Assembly: GCF_003841505.1 (NCBI RefSeq)
Contig: NZ_REGA01000008.1
Location: 1 to 64,000, forward strand
Length of the DNA stretch: 64,000 nt
Direction of reading: 5' to 3'
From: Natrarchaeobius chitinivorans
Lineage (GTDB): Archaea; Halobacteriota; Halobacteria; Halobacteriales; Natrialbaceae
In this document: one piece after another, positions 19,245-28,270 of the stretch
Numbering within the stretch: the stretch's first letter is position 1
Layout: each line of letters opens with the position of its first letter
Notes under the pieces: generated by a model
What the model saw: only the letters and a program-made list of their open reading frames with translations
What the model was told of the DNA's origin: nothing
Database searches by the model: none
Made by a program: the position numbers and the translations under genes

Positions 19245-19633
19245 CCGTCTACGACAGCAGCGTGCTCATCAGCTACTTGAACGGCGAGGACGGCGCTGTT
19301 CGGTACGTTCGGGAACACATCGACGAACGGGCGGTCGCTCTGCCCATCGTAGTGTTCGAAGTGTACCAGGGCGAGGTGTTCAAATCCGGAGCAGCGGACT
19401 TCGACGCCGTTGACGGAGCCCTCGAGTGGCTCACCGTTATCGAGAACACGGCTGAAATCGCCCGATCGGCAGCCGAATTACAGACTGTTCTTCACGAGCA
19501 GGGCAGTGCGCTTGCTGCTCGAGATACGTTCATCGCCGGAACAGCGATGGCGCTCGACGAACGACTCGTCGTGGCCGACTCGGATTTCGACGTTGCGGGT
19601 ATCTCTGACGTGCTCGACGTCGATCTCGTCTGA
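19241..19633 (+). CDS. vapC: VapC-type PIN-domain toxin
   Basis: 130 residues with the PIN acidic residues: Asp5 in VYDSSVLISYL, Glu in VVFEVYQGE, and Asp residues in ARDTFIAGTA and VADSDF. It should be a Mg-dependent ribonuclease held in check by the gene before it. The module lies between the two 79-bp palindromes. Confidence 0.9.
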   Translation: MTVYDSSVLISYLNGEDGAVRYVREHIDERAVALPIVVFEVYQGEVFKSGAADFDAVDGALEWLTVIENTAEIARSAAELQTVLHEQGSALAARDTFIAGTAMALDERLVVADSDFDVAGISDVLDVDLV

Positions 19634-19648
19634 GCGATCGTCGCCGCC

Positions 19649-19734
19649 TGATACGGTTTACTGTCAGTCCTTACCGGCGCATCCGCCGCCCTGGTCGCCG
19701 GGGCGCCGGTAAACAGTGACAGTGATCCGTATGA
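19649..19734. repeat. TGATACGG-family repeat, copy 2
   Basis: Ends TGATACGG-TTTACTGTCA and ACAGTGATCCGTATGA are inverted copies; the centre carries TTACCGGCGC and GCGCCGGTAA, so the whole can fold into one hairpin. It follows vapC by 15 bases and touches palindrome copy 2. Confidence 0.75.
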
Positions 19735-19738
19735 GTAC

Positions 19739-19817
19739 CCTCCCAAGCGTCGGCTGATGAGCGAAATCGAACCACACCGCGTGATTTCGCTCATCAGTGC
19801 AGGCTTGGGACGCCACT
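19739..19817. repeat. 79-bp palindromic element, copy 2
   Basis: Same outer flanks and 15-bp stem as copy 1, but the 14-base loop reads GAACCACACCGCGT, which is the reverse complement of the copy 1 loop at 12 of 14 positions. The right end gives the apparent start codon of the next gene. Confidence 0.85.
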
Positions 19818-21233
19818 GATTTCGACGAACGTCTCCTTGCAGATGACCCCCAAGCACCTACGGTCTCGAGCGTGGTTTTCGACGACGTGACTCTCTCGCT
19901 CGCCCGGCGGGCCGCTCGATTTCCCGACCGAACGGCCGTCGTCGACATCTCCGAGGATCGGCGGTACGCGCCCCCGGAGACCATCCACGAGAATCGAGTC
20001 TCCTACGCCGAACTCTCGGAGTTGGCAGATCGAACGGCCGCCCGGCTCGCCTCGGTCGGGATCGACGCGGGCGACACCGTCTGTCTGCTCACCCGAAACC
20101 GGATCGCCTCGCTCGCTCTCCTGTTCGCCTGTCGACGCCTCGGCGCGACGCTCGCTCCCATCTCGCATCTCCTGACGCCGGTGACGGTCGAACGGCCGTT
20201 CGACGCGCTCGAGCCGTCGCTCGTCCTGGCCGAACCCGCCCAGCGCGACCTCGTCCGCTCGATCCCCTTTGACCGGTCGATGACCCTCGAGGCGCTGTCC
20301 GATATCGATCCCGCCGACGTGGACGCCACCGACACCGACGCCGCCGACGCGGACCCCGCGGACGGCAACCGGCCGCAGTCGGAGAACGCAGGGAACAATC
20401 GGCAGAGACCGAAACCGGATTCGGACGACCGCCATCGGCCGCTGCTCGCCCTCCACGGCGAGGGCGGTCGACCGGTCGCCGCGTTCTCCGAACGAACCCT
20501 CGAGTGGAACTGCATCACGGCAGTCGTGACGTGGGGGCTCCGTCGGAACGACGTCTCGCCGGTCGTATCGCCACTTGCGACGGCAACCGGACTCGTGCGT
20601 AACGCGCTTTCGCTGCTTTACGTCGGCGGTCGACTCCTGCTCGATCGGGCGTTCGATCCCGGCGATACGCTGACCGCGATGGCTGAGGAGGACGCAACGC
20701 TACTCGTCGGGCGAAAACCGGCGTTCCGGGACCTCGCTGCGGATTCGTCGTTCGACGACGCGACACGCTCGCTCGAGCGGGCCGTCCCCGACCAGTCGGT
20801 CACCGCGGATCTGCTCGATCCCTACCACGAGCGCGGCGTGACGGTCACCCGTGCGTACGGTCGACTCGAGTGTCCGGCCGCGCTCTGTCAACCGGAACCG
20901 AACGGCGTCGATCCGCGACTCACACCCGACGACGGCGTCGCGGTCGGCGTTCCGGTTCCGGACTGCCGGGTTCGAGTGGTCGACGAAGACGGCGACGTAC
21001 TCGAGGGCCCGGGGACGGGCCGACTCCAGGTCTCGGGACCGGTCGTCGCCGACGGCTACGTAAATGCTGCCGGTTTCGCCGACGACGATGGCGGGGAAAA
21101 CGAGGCGACGTCCGACCGAACGGTGAAACCGGACGACGTTGGATTCGCTGGCGGCGGGCGATTCGTCGACGGCTGGTTCGACACCGAAGAGTGGGTTCGC
21201 CGCGACGGGGACGGCGGCTTCGTCCTCGAGTGA
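19797..21233 (+). pseudogene. Acyl-CoA synthetase (AMP-binding) family gene, probably decayed
   Basis: 478 residues if read from a GTG inside the palindromic repeat. RRAARFPDRTAVVD, VSYAELSELADRTAARLASVGIDAGDTV and the C-terminal GRLQVSGPVVADGYVN to GWFDTEEWVRRD follow ANL-family synthetases. The P-loop, normally YTSGTTGxPKG, reads LALHGEGGRPVAAF, and the conserved YGxTE motif reads YGRLECPAAL. The final Lys domain is missing. The first eight residues come from the repeat, so the native start was lost or replaced. ATP-dependent adenylation is unlikely. The frame has stayed open. Confidence 0.65.
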
Positions 21234-21261
21234 CACGAACTGCCGTGAGCCAGAGGCGGCG

Positions 21262-21346
21262 TCATACGGTCTACTATGAGTCTTTACCGGTCGATCGCAG
21301 AACGGCGGGCTATCGACCGGCAATCAGTCATAGCAGACCGTATCAG
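21262..21346. repeat. TGATACGG-family repeat, copy 3 (diverged)
   Basis: CATACGGTCTACTATGA at the left pairs with TCATAGCAGACCGTAT at the right, and internal TTTACCGGTCGAT with ATCGACCGG. It lies 27 bases after the synthetase stop. Confidence 0.7.
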
Positions 21347-21409
21347 TGGTCGCGGCAACGTCGGCGACGTACAGAAGGAATATCCCTCCGGAGCCACCAG
21401 TACCCCTCG

Positions 21410-22144
21410 ATGAGTCAACTGCGGATCGCCGTCCTCAACGCATCTCAACGGGACGACAATACGACGCGAAACTTCCGGCGCGAACTCGACGCCTCGCTGT
21501 CCGAGTTCGACGTGACTGACGGCTTGCTCCCCGAAACGTTCGATTTCGACGGTGCAGTCGTCACCGGCTCGAGGACGTCAGTTTACTGGGACGAGCCCTG
21601 GATCGACGCCACCCGCTCGTGGGTTAGCGAGGCAATAGATCGCGACATTCCCTTCTTCGGCGTCTGCTGGGGCCACCAGCTACTCGCGGACGTCCTCGGC
21701 GGCACCGTCGAGGACATGGGCGTCTACGAGGTGGGCTACAGCCGGATCGAACGGACGGCGGCCGATTCCCGACTGCTCGAGGGAATCTCACGCGATTTTA
21801 CGGCGTTTACGAGCCACACGGACGAGGTCTCGACGCTCCCGCCCGGTGCGACGCCCCTCGCGGAAAACGAGTACTCGAACCACGGCTTCCGAAAGGACCG
21901 CGTCTTCGGCGTCCAGTTTCACCCCGAGTACGATCCGAAGACTGCCCGGGAACTCGTCCACCGCAAGGGGCTCACCGAGGACCGCCTCGAGTCGGTCTTA
22001 GACGAGATCACGGACGAGAACTATCGGGCGGCCCACGAAGCGAAACTCGTCTTCGAGAACTTCCTCGAGTTCGTTCGGGAGGTAAACGCGACGACGGTCG
22101 AGGCGACTGCGGACGGACGGGCGAACGTCGGCCGTTCCGACTGA
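21410..22144 (+). CDS. Class I glutamine amidotransferase-like protein
   Basis: 244 residues. The catalytic Cys lies in FFGVCWGHQLLADVLGG, and the His-Glu pair in VQFHPEYD, so the triad is intact. The domain stands alone, like GMP-synthase amidotransferase subunits or the gamma-glutamyl hydrolase-like members, but no synthetase partner is nearby and purine genes are absent. Its acceptor is unknown. Confidence 0.85.
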   Translation: MSQLRIAVLNASQRDDNTTRNFRRELDASLSEFDVTDGLLPETFDFDGAVVTGSRTSVYWDEPWIDATRSWVSEAIDRDIPFFGVCWGHQLLADVLGGTVEDMGVYEVGYSRIERTAADSRLLEGISRDFTAFTSHTDEVSTLPPGATPLAENEYSNHGFRKDRVFGVQFHPEYDPKTARELVHRKGLTEDRLESVLDEITDENYRAAHEAKLVFENFLEFVREVNATTVEATADGRANVGRSD

Positions 22145-22146
22145 AT

Positions 22147-22563
22147 TCAACGCAGTCCGTCGACCAACCGTTTTACGGGGCCGATCGACCGCGCGTCCGA
22201 TTCGCCGGGTCCGTTGTCTCGCGTGTCTGATTCGTCGGGTCCGTTGTCTCGCCCGATCGCCTCGTCGCGGACGTCTTCTCGCCGGCCTTCGAGCACCCGC
22301 TCGTACTGGGTGATGATCGCTTGGCGGCGGTCCTCGCTCGCCTCGAGTTCGCGCTCGAGTGCGGCGACTCTGGTACGGAGATACGTTCGTTCGATCCGGA
22401 CGGGGAGCGACTCGCTCGAGTCGGCGGGCTGGCCCGACGCCGCCGGTTCGGTGCTCGAGTTCGAGATGCTGGATTCGAACGCGAGTTCGACGCCCGGTCG
22501 CGGATCGAGTGGCTGTTCGGTGATGGAAGGGGGGTCGTCAGCGGGCTGTTGCTCGGCGGACAT
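22147..22563 (-). CDS. Coiled-coil protein of unknown function
   Basis: 138 residues. A disordered, Ser/Pro/Glu-rich head is followed by a helix, RTRVAALERELEASEDRRQAIITQYE, which should form a coiled coil. The tail carries two near-copies of RDNGPDESD. Such small acidic coiled-coil proteins are common in haloarchaea. It ends two bases after the amidotransferase stop, facing it. Confidence 0.65.
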   Translation of the reverse strand: MSAEQQPADDPPSITEQPLDPRPGVELAFESSISNSSTEPAASGQPADSSESLPVRIERTYLRTRVAALERELEASEDRRQAIITQYERVLEGRREDVRDEAIGRDNGPDESDTRDNGPGESDARSIGPVKRLVDGLR

Positions 22564-22669
22564 GAGCCGAACACTGGTACCACGTGAACGGGGAAAAAGC
22601 TCAGTCAGTCGGGCGTCAGACTGTCTGACGACGGTCGTACGTCCGTCTTTCCGGTGGGGCTTCCACCGA

Positions 22670-23929
22670 TCAGGATTGCAGGTGCTCGAGCACTCCCTCA
22701 GTCTCCGCGGCCACCGGCTCCGGATCGTTGCCCGCGGCGGCGGCCGCGTCGGGGTCTTTGAGCAGGTGGCCGGTCGTCAGGCAGGCGACGCGCTCGTCGT
22801 CACCGACGACGCCCTCGGCGCGAAGCTTTCGCAGTCCGGCGACCGACGCCGCCGACGCCGGTTCGACGCCGATCCCCTCGCCAGCGAGGTCGCGCTGGGC
22901 CTCGGTGATCTCCTCGTCGGTGACCGAAATCGCGGTGCCGCCGGTCTCGCGGATGCCGGGTAGGGCCTTCGGCGCGTTCACCGGGTTGCCGATCCGGATC
23001 GCCGTCGCCCGCGTTTCGACCTCGTCCCAGCGGCGGATCTCGTCCGCGCCGTTCTCGATCGCCTCGACCATCGGGGCTGCGCCCTCGGCCTGGACGCCGA
23101 CCAGTTTCGGCACCTCGTCCGCTGCGAGTTCGCCCGCCTGGACGAGTTCGCGGAAGGCCTTGTACAGCGCCGACGTGTTCCCCGCGTTACCCACCGGCAG
23201 CACGATCCGGTCCGGAACCGCGTCGTAGTCCGCGAGAAAGCCCTCGAGGATCTCGAGGCCGATCGTCTTCTGGCCCTCGAGCCGGAAGGGGTTCAGCGAG
23301 TTCAACAGGTAGGCCTCGCCCCGACTCGCGAGATCCTGAACGATGTCGAGACAGGTGTCGAAGTTGCCGTCGACCTCGAGGATGCGCGCGCCGTGGAGAC
23401 TCGCTTGCGCGATCTTGCCCGCCGCGACTTTCCCCGCCGGGAGGAGCACGAGCGTCTCCATTCCGCCGCGGGAGCCGTAGGCCGCGAGCGCTGCGCTCGT
23501 GTTCCCGGTCGAGGCACACGCCAGCCGGTCGACGCCGAGTTCCCGCGCGACGGCGACGCCGACGGTCATGCCCCGGTCTTTGAACGACCCCGTCGGGTTC
23601 ATCCCCTCGTGTTTGATCCGCAGCGCCTCGATGCCGACCGACTCCTCGAGCCGGGGCACCTCATACAGCGGCGTCGCACCCTCCTGGGTCGTGACGCCCT
23701 CCTCGAGCGGCAGGGCGGCGGTGTAGCGCCAGACGCCCTCTCCCTCGAAGTCCTCGAACGTCGGGAGGTCGGCGTACCGGACCTCGAGCAGTCCGTCACA
23801 CTCGTCGCAGGTGTACCGGACGTCGTCGAACGGCGCGAACGTTTCGCCACACTCGATGCACTCGAGCCAGACGCCGTCGTCGGCGTCGTCGGGTACCGCC
23901 GGTTTCTCGCCGGAGAGACTGAGACTCAT
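22670..23929 (-). CDS. thrC: Threonine synthase
   Basis: 419 residues from the ATG at 23929. An N-terminal zinc ribbon (CIECGETF...CDECDG) precedes the PLP fold. The PLP Lys lies in GMNPTGSFKDRGM and the phosphate loop in STGNTSAALAAYG. It turns O-phosphohomoserine into threonine. A longer upstream frame adds nine residues with no support. It is divergent from the second toxin-antitoxin module. Confidence 0.93.
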   Translation of the reverse strand: MSLSLSGEKPAVPDDADDGVWLECIECGETFAPFDDVRYTCDECDGLLEVRYADLPTFEDFEGEGVWRYTAALPLEEGVTTQEGATPLYEVPRLEESVGIEALRIKHEGMNPTGSFKDRGMTVGVAVARELGVDRLACASTGNTSAALAAYGSRGGMETLVLLPAGKVAAGKIAQASLHGARILEVDGNFDTCLDIVQDLASRGEAYLLNSLNPFRLEGQKTIGLEILEGFLADYDAVPDRIVLPVGNAGNTSALYKAFRELVQAGELAADEVPKLVGVQAEGAAPMVEAIENGADEIRRWDEVETRATAIRIGNPVNAPKALPGIRETGGTAISVTDEEITEAQRDLAGEGIGVEPASAASVAGLRKLRAEGVVGDDERVACLTTGHLLKDPDAAAAAGNDPEPVAAETEGVLEHLQS

Positions 23930-24021
23930 TGTGCCTCGAGAGGAACGGGAGGACAAAAAGCGCGTGGATTCCCCGACCGCTCGAGCGGGTGCTTTCCAGC
24001 CCGCGACGTGACCGAAAACTT

Positions 24022-24045
24022 GTATACGACGAATACGATGTATAC
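24022..24045. promoter_or_regulatory. Three GTATAC-like half-sites at 9-bp spacing
   Basis: GTATAC at 24022, GAATAC at 24031 and GTATAC at 24040, just before the antitoxin ATG at 24049. Likely the autoregulatory operator of this module. Confidence 0.6.
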
Positions 24046-24048
24046 ACC

Positions 24049-24339
24049 ATGGGAACGATTTCGGCCCGCGTTCCGGACGACCTCGAGTCGGAACTCGAGG
24101 AGTACCTCGAGGAGGAGCGCCTCGACCGGAGTACGGCCGTTCGAAAACTCCTCTCGGAGGGCCTCGACGAGTGGCGTCGCGAGCGAGCGCTCGAGCGACT
24201 CGCTGACGGCGAGGTGACGCTTTCGAAAGCCGCGGAGAGCGCCGGCGTCTCCGTCTGGGAACTCGCGCGGCTCGCGAACGAACGGGACGTCACCTGGGTC
24301 TCGAGCGACCACCTCGATTCCGATCTCGAGGAGCTGTAG
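24049..24339 (+). CDS. RHH/UPF0175-type antitoxin
   Basis: 96 residues from the ATG at 24049. ISARVPDDLESELEEYLEEE is a ribbon-helix-helix arm, and GEVTLSKAAESAGVSVWELA is the UPF0175-type helix-turn-helix that usually precedes a DUF3368 toxin. It abuts the toxin gene with no gap. Confidence 0.85.
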   Translation: MGTISARVPDDLESELEEYLEEERLDRSTAVRKLLSEGLDEWRRERALERLADGEVTLSKAAESAGVSVWELARLANERDVTWVSSDHLDSDLEEL

Positions 24340-24852
24340 ATGTGGATCTTCGACGCGACCCCCCTCATCTACCTCGCAAAGGTGGATCGACTCGACCTGG
24401 TTACGCATCTCGACGGAGACTGTTTCGTCCCGGAGCGAATACACGCCGAAGTCGTAACGGCCGGCCTCGACGCGGGCTATCCCGACGCGCGTCGCATCGA
24501 ACGATCCATCGAGGCGGGCGTTTTTGAGATCGTTTCGGCCGACGGGAACCGTCTCTGGGATCGGTTGCAGGACAGTCCTGGGTTGAGCGATGCGGACGTC
24601 GCGGTGCTCGCGTGTGCCGACGCGTTCGACGCGACCGCCGTCATGGACGAGTCGGCGGGGCGAACGGCCGCAGAGATCGAGGGTATCGAGACGAACGGAA
24701 CGGCGTATCTGGTCTTGCTCTGTGCAAAACGCGGACACATCTCCGTCGCACAGGCGCGCGAGACGATCGATTCGATGGTCGACGACGGCTGGCACTGTGC
24801 ACCCGAGCTGTACGCTCGGATCGTCCGAAAGCTGGAGTCGCTCGAGGACTGA
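24340..24852 (+). CDS. PIN-like toxin (DUF3368 type)
   Basis: 170 residues. It begins MWIFDATPLIYLAKVDRLD, with the first PIN Asp, and continues GLSDADVAVLACADAF and AVMDESAGRTAA with further acidic residues. DUF3368 proteins pair with UPF0175 antitoxins and are expected to be nucleases. The TGA stop is the first codon of a TGATACGG half-repeat, after which a copy of the argF tail begins. Confidence 0.87.
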   Translation: MWIFDATPLIYLAKVDRLDLVTHLDGDCFVPERIHAEVVTAGLDAGYPDARRIERSIEAGVFEIVSADGNRLWDRLQDSPGLSDADVAVLACADAFDATAVMDESAGRTAAEIEGIETNGTAYLVLLCAKRGHISVAQARETIDSMVDDGWHCAPELYARIVRKLESLED

Positions 24853-24885
24853 TACGGATCGCTGTAGCGGAACGACCGCGGGGAG
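24850..24885. repeat. TGATACGG-family repeat, left half only
   Basis: TGATACGGATCGCTGTAGCG and GACCGCGGGGA match the left arm of the family, then it stops where the argF tail copy starts. Confidence 0.6.
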
Positions 24886-25088
24886 ACTCACTCGAGCAGC
24901 CAACTCAGAAGGGCCTTGACTGCCACCTTTTTTCGCTCGGGTTCGTTTCTCTCACCCTCACGAAAAAACCTGTCCGGCGAGAGCGTTGCTCTCGCTGACC
25001 GTCGCCTCACTTCGTTCGGCGAGAGACCAGAAAACCGCTCGCTTCGCTCGCGGCACACTCACTCGAGCAGCCAACTCAAAAGCGCCTT
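24886..25088. repeat. Tail duplication of argF with a 139-bp spacer
   Basis: 24886-24917 matches 25057-25088 at 30 of 32 positions; the second is the real argF end with its stop. The spacer has TTTTTTCG and CGAAAAAA arms near 24927-24967 and a GCTCGCTTCGCTCGC palindrome near 25036-25052. No gene was seen. Confidence 0.85.
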
Positions 25089-25988
25089 CTGTGCGTGCAG
25101 ACGGTTCTCGGCCTGGTCGAAGACGATCGAGCGGTCGCTCTCGACGACGTCGTCGGTGACCTCCTCGCCGCGGTGGGCGGGCAGACAGTGCATCACCGAC
25201 GCGTCGGGGGCCTGAGAGAGCAGGTCGGCGTTGACCTGGAACCCCTCGAAGTCGTTCATGCGGACGTCGCGTTCGTCCTCCTGGCCCATGCTGATCCAGA
25301 CGTCGGTGTAGATGACGTCGGCGTCCGCGGCTGCGTCGACGGGATCGTTCGTGAGCGTCGGCTCGCCGCCGAGCGCTCGAGCGCGCGCTCTGACGTCGTC
25401 GTCGATGCCGTACCCCGCCGGCGTCGCGATCGTGAGGTCGATGCCGGCCAGCGCAGCGCCGACGGCGAACGACTGAGCGACGTTGTTGCCGTCGCCGATC
25501 CAGGCCACCGACACGTCGTCGAACCCGCCTTCGTGCTCGCGGATCGTCAGCAGGTCCGCGAGCGTCTGGCAGGGGTGGGCGTCGTCGGTCAACCCGTTGA
25601 CGACCGGCACCGAGGCGTACTCCGCGAGCACCTCGATGTTGTCGTGTTTGAACACGCGAGCCATCACGGCGTCGACGTACCGCGAGAGGGTCCTCGAGGT
25701 GTCTTTCAACGGCTCGCCGTGACCGAGCTGAATGTCGTCCTCGCCGAGAAAGACCGCGTGTCCGCCGAGCTGGGTCATCCCCGTCTCGAAGGAGACGCGC
25801 GTTCGCGTGCTCGGCTTCTGGAAGATCATCCCAAGCGTCTGCCCGTCGAGGTCTTCGTGGTCTTCGCCTTCGTTCTGGGCGCGTTTGTACGCCGTTGCAC
25901 GATCGAGGATCGACTCGAGTTCGTCGTTCGTGACGTCGTCGATCTCGAGAAAGTGTCTCGGCTGCGTCTCGTCCGTATCTGGTGTCAT
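25059..25988 (-). CDS. argF: Ornithine carbamoyltransferase
   Basis: 309 residues. The carbamoyl-phosphate motif reads STRTR (FQKPSTRTRVSFE), with HPCQTLAD for ornithine/phosphate and HCLPAHRGEEV near the end, all as in OTCases. It makes citrulline from ornithine. It is the last gene of the arginine run, 66 bases after argE. Its last codons and stop are duplicated downstream. Confidence 0.96.
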   Translation of the reverse strand: MTPDTDETQPRHFLEIDDVTNDELESILDRATAYKRAQNEGEDHEDLDGQTLGMIFQKPSTRTRVSFETGMTQLGGHAVFLGEDDIQLGHGEPLKDTSRTLSRYVDAVMARVFKHDNIEVLAEYASVPVVNGLTDDAHPCQTLADLLTIREHEGGFDDVSVAWIGDGNNVAQSFAVGAALAGIDLTIATPAGYGIDDDVRARARALGGEPTLTNDPVDAAADADVIYTDVWISMGQEDERDVRMNDFEGFQVNADLLSQAPDASVMHCLPAHRGEEVTDDVVESDRSIVFDQAENRLHAQKALLSWLLE

Positions 25989-26017
25989 TGTCTGTAAACT
26001 CGTGTGAAGTGCCTGTA

Positions 26018-26071
26018 TTCAGTTTTCGGCCTGCGTTCAGTTCTCGACCTACGGTCAGTTTTCGGTGAGCG
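26018..26071. repeat. Tail duplication of argE: three 18-bp tandem copies
   Basis: Units at 26018, 26036 and 26054 share TTCAGTTTTCGGCCTGCG with a few changes. The last unit is the real end of argE, including its stop. Confidence 0.8.
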
Positions 26072-27125
26072 TCCGCGCGACGCGCTCGAGGACGGCGACC
26101 GACCGATCGAACTCCGACAGCGACAGTCGCTCGTCGGGTGCGTGATCGAGATCGGAGTTCCCCGGACCGTAGGTCACCATCGGGCAGTCCCACGCCCCGG
26201 CGTAGATGTTCATGTCGCTGGTTCCGGTCTTTCGGACCAGGCGAGGATCTTCGCCTTCCGCCCGGATAGCGACGCGAAACGCCCGTGCGACCTCCGTTCG
26301 CGGGCTCATCATCACGGGCGAAACCTTGTCCTTCCAGGTCACCGTTCCGACCTCGAGTTCGCCTTCGGCGGCCTCCCGGACGGTTTCGACGGTGAGCGCC
26401 GGCGGGACGCGAAGTTGGACGTCCATCGTCGTCTCGACGGAGAGGCCGTCCTTGCTGACGCCGCCCTCGATGGCGACCGGCTTGGTCGTCACCTGCTCGA
26501 AGACGGGTTCGTACTCGCCGCCTTCGAAGTACTCCTCGACCGACGACCACCAGCGGACGGCGTGTTGGATCGCGTTCGGATCCGGACGGGACGTGTGTCC
26601 GGATTCGCTGGTCGCGACGTAGGTGCCGGCGAGCAGGCCACGATAGCCCAGCGTGATCCCGTCCGTTCCGGAGGGCTCGCCGTTGACGACGGCGTCGGGA
26701 GCGACGTCCCGGTCGTCGACCAGATAGCGCGAGCCGCGCGAGTCGACCTCCTCGCCGACGACGCCCGCGAACGAGACGCCCGTGCTGACGGCGGCGGCCG
26801 CCATCGCGGCGAGCGGTCCCGTCGCATCGACGCTACCCCGACCCCAGAGGATCTCGTCGTCACCGGTTTCCTCGGTTTCGACCGGGATATCCCCCGGGAC
26901 GGTGTCGATGTGTGAGGTCAACAGGACGGAATCGTCGGCGGGCGCACGGACGTTACCGACCGCGTCGAGCCACACCTCCCGGTCGTGCGCCTCGAAGAAG
27001 TCGACGAGCCGTTTGGCCGCTTCGCGTTCCTCGCCGGTCGGCGAGGGAATCGAGACGAGGTCGACCAACAGCTCCCGCGCGTCGGCCTGCGGTACGTCCG
27101 TCGGTTCGCTCGTACTCGCGTTCAT
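26055..27125 (-). CDS. lysK: [LysW]-ornithine/lysine hydrolase (M20 peptidase)
   Basis: 356 residues from the ATG at 27125, which overlaps the argD stop. Metal ligands of M20 hydrolases are visible: SHIDTVPGD, GRGSVDATGP, GVVGEEVDSRGS and GTSDMN. In this setting it releases ornithine from the LysW carrier protein at the end of the pathway; some databases call it ArgE. A much longer reading frame upstream is noise. Confidence 0.93.
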   Translation of the reverse strand: MNASTSEPTDVPQADARELLVDLVSIPSPTGEEREAAKRLVDFFEAHDREVWLDAVGNVRAPADDSVLLTSHIDTVPGDIPVETEETGDDEILWGRGSVDATGPLAAMAAAAVSTGVSFAGVVGEEVDSRGSRYLVDDRDVAPDAVVNGEPSGTDGITLGYRGLLAGTYVATSESGHTSRPDPNAIQHAVRWWSSVEEYFEGGEYEPVFEQVTTKPVAIEGGVSKDGLSVETTMDVQLRVPPALTVETVREAAEGELEVGTVTWKDKVSPVMMSPRTEVARAFRVAIRAEGEDPRLVRKTGTSDMNIYAGAWDCPMVTYGPGNSDLDHAPDERLSLSEFDRSVAVLERVARTLTEN

Positions 27126-28270
27126 GAGTCGGTGTCGGGTGCGATGATCGCGCCCAGCGCGTCCACGAGTCGGTCCGCCTCCGCCTCGCCGATCACGAGC
27201 GGCGGCAGCAGACGAAGGACGGTCCGGCCCGCCGGAAGCGCCAGAATCTCGTGCTCGAGCGCCAGGTCGCGAGCGACGCGGTTCGCCCCGCGTTTCAACT
27301 CGACGCCGACGAGCAGCCCCTCGCCGCGGACCTCGCGGACCTCGTCGCCGAGCGTCGCCTCGAGTTCGTCGACCAGGTAGTCGCCGAGCTCGGCGGCGTG
27401 GGCGGGCCACTCCCCCTCGACCAGCGTCGAGATGGTGGCGTGGACCGCCGCGGTGACGACGGGACCGCCGCTGAACGTGGCGTTGTGCGAGGCCGCGCCG
27501 TCGGCGATCCAGTCCCGAACGGCGACCGCGCCGACGGGCAGGCCGTTGCCCAGCCCCTTCGCGGTCGTGAGCACGTCGGGCGTGACGCCCGCGCCTTCGC
27601 AAGCCCACATCTGGCCCGTCCGACCCATGCCGGTCTGGACCTCGTCGAAGACGAGCGCCGCGCCGGCCTCGTCGGTCAGTTCGCGGGCCGTCTCGAGGTA
27701 GCCCGCCGGCGGGACGTTGATCCCGCCCTCGCCCTGGATCGGCTCCAGGATTACGGCCGCCGTCTCCTCGTCGACGGCGTCGGCGAGTTCGTCGCCGTCG
27801 CCGTAGGGGACGAACTCCACGTCGCCGGCCAGCGGCTCGTAGGGCTTCTTGTACTTGTCCTTCCAGGTCGCCGCGAGCGACCCCATCGTCCGCCCGTGGA
27901 ACGAGCGGGTCGCGGCGACGATCTTCGATTCGCCGGTCGCCGACCTGGCGAACTTCAGCGCGGCCTCGTTGGCCTCGGTGCCGGAGTTACAGAACCAGGC
28001 CTGATCCAGGCCGTCGGGCGTCGCCGCCACGAGCGAGGCGTAGGCGTCCTCGCGCGACTGCACGGGGTACGAGGAGTCGACGAAGGTCAACTCGCCGACC
28101 TGCGTTTGCACCGCGTCGACGACCGCGGGGTGGCTGTGTCCGAGCGGCGTGCAGGCGTAACTCGCGCCCGCGTCGAGGTACTCCGTGCCGTCCGCGGTGT
28201 AGAGGTACGGGCCCTCGCCGCGTTCGATGCCGATCGGCTTGCCGCCGGAGACGAAGTCGTGATCGCTCAT
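27122..28270 (-). CDS. argD: [LysW]-aminotransferase (acetylornithine aminotransferase family)
   Basis: 382 residues. Class III aminotransferase features: NSGTEANEAALKFAR, FHGRTMGSLAATWK, VFDEVQTGMGRTG and the PLP Lys in VLTTAKGLGNG. It converts LysW-bound glutamate semialdehyde to LysW-ornithine, and may serve lysine synthesis in other archaea. It overlaps both neighbours by four bases. Confidence 0.95.
   Translation of the reverse strand: MSDHDFVSGGKPIGIERGEGPYLYTADGTEYLDAGASYACTPLGHSHPAVVDAVQTQVGELTFVDSSYPVQSREDAYASLVAATPDGLDQAWFCNSGTEANEAALKFARSATGESKIVAATRSFHGRTMGSLAATWKDKYKKPYEPLAGDVEFVPYGDGDELADAVDEETAAVILEPIQGEGGINVPPAGYLETARELTDEAGAALVFDEVQTGMGRTGQMWACEGAGVTPDVLTTAKGLGNGLPVGAVAVRDWIADGAASHNATFSGGPVVTAAVHATISTLVEGEWPAHAAELGDYLVDELEATLGDEVREVRGEGLLVGVELKRGANRVARDLALEHEILALPAGRTVLRLLPPLVIGEAEADRLVDALGAIIAPDTDS

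Noticed and set aside
20870-22144. Long plus-strand frame leading into the amidotransferase
   Set aside because: The first 180 codons are Arg-rich noise overlapping the synthetase frame and a repeat; the true start is the ATG at 21410.
22147-22563. Plus-strand frame over the coiled-coil gene
   Set aside because: Its translation is low complexity with no family look; the minus frame has a typical helix and acidic composition.
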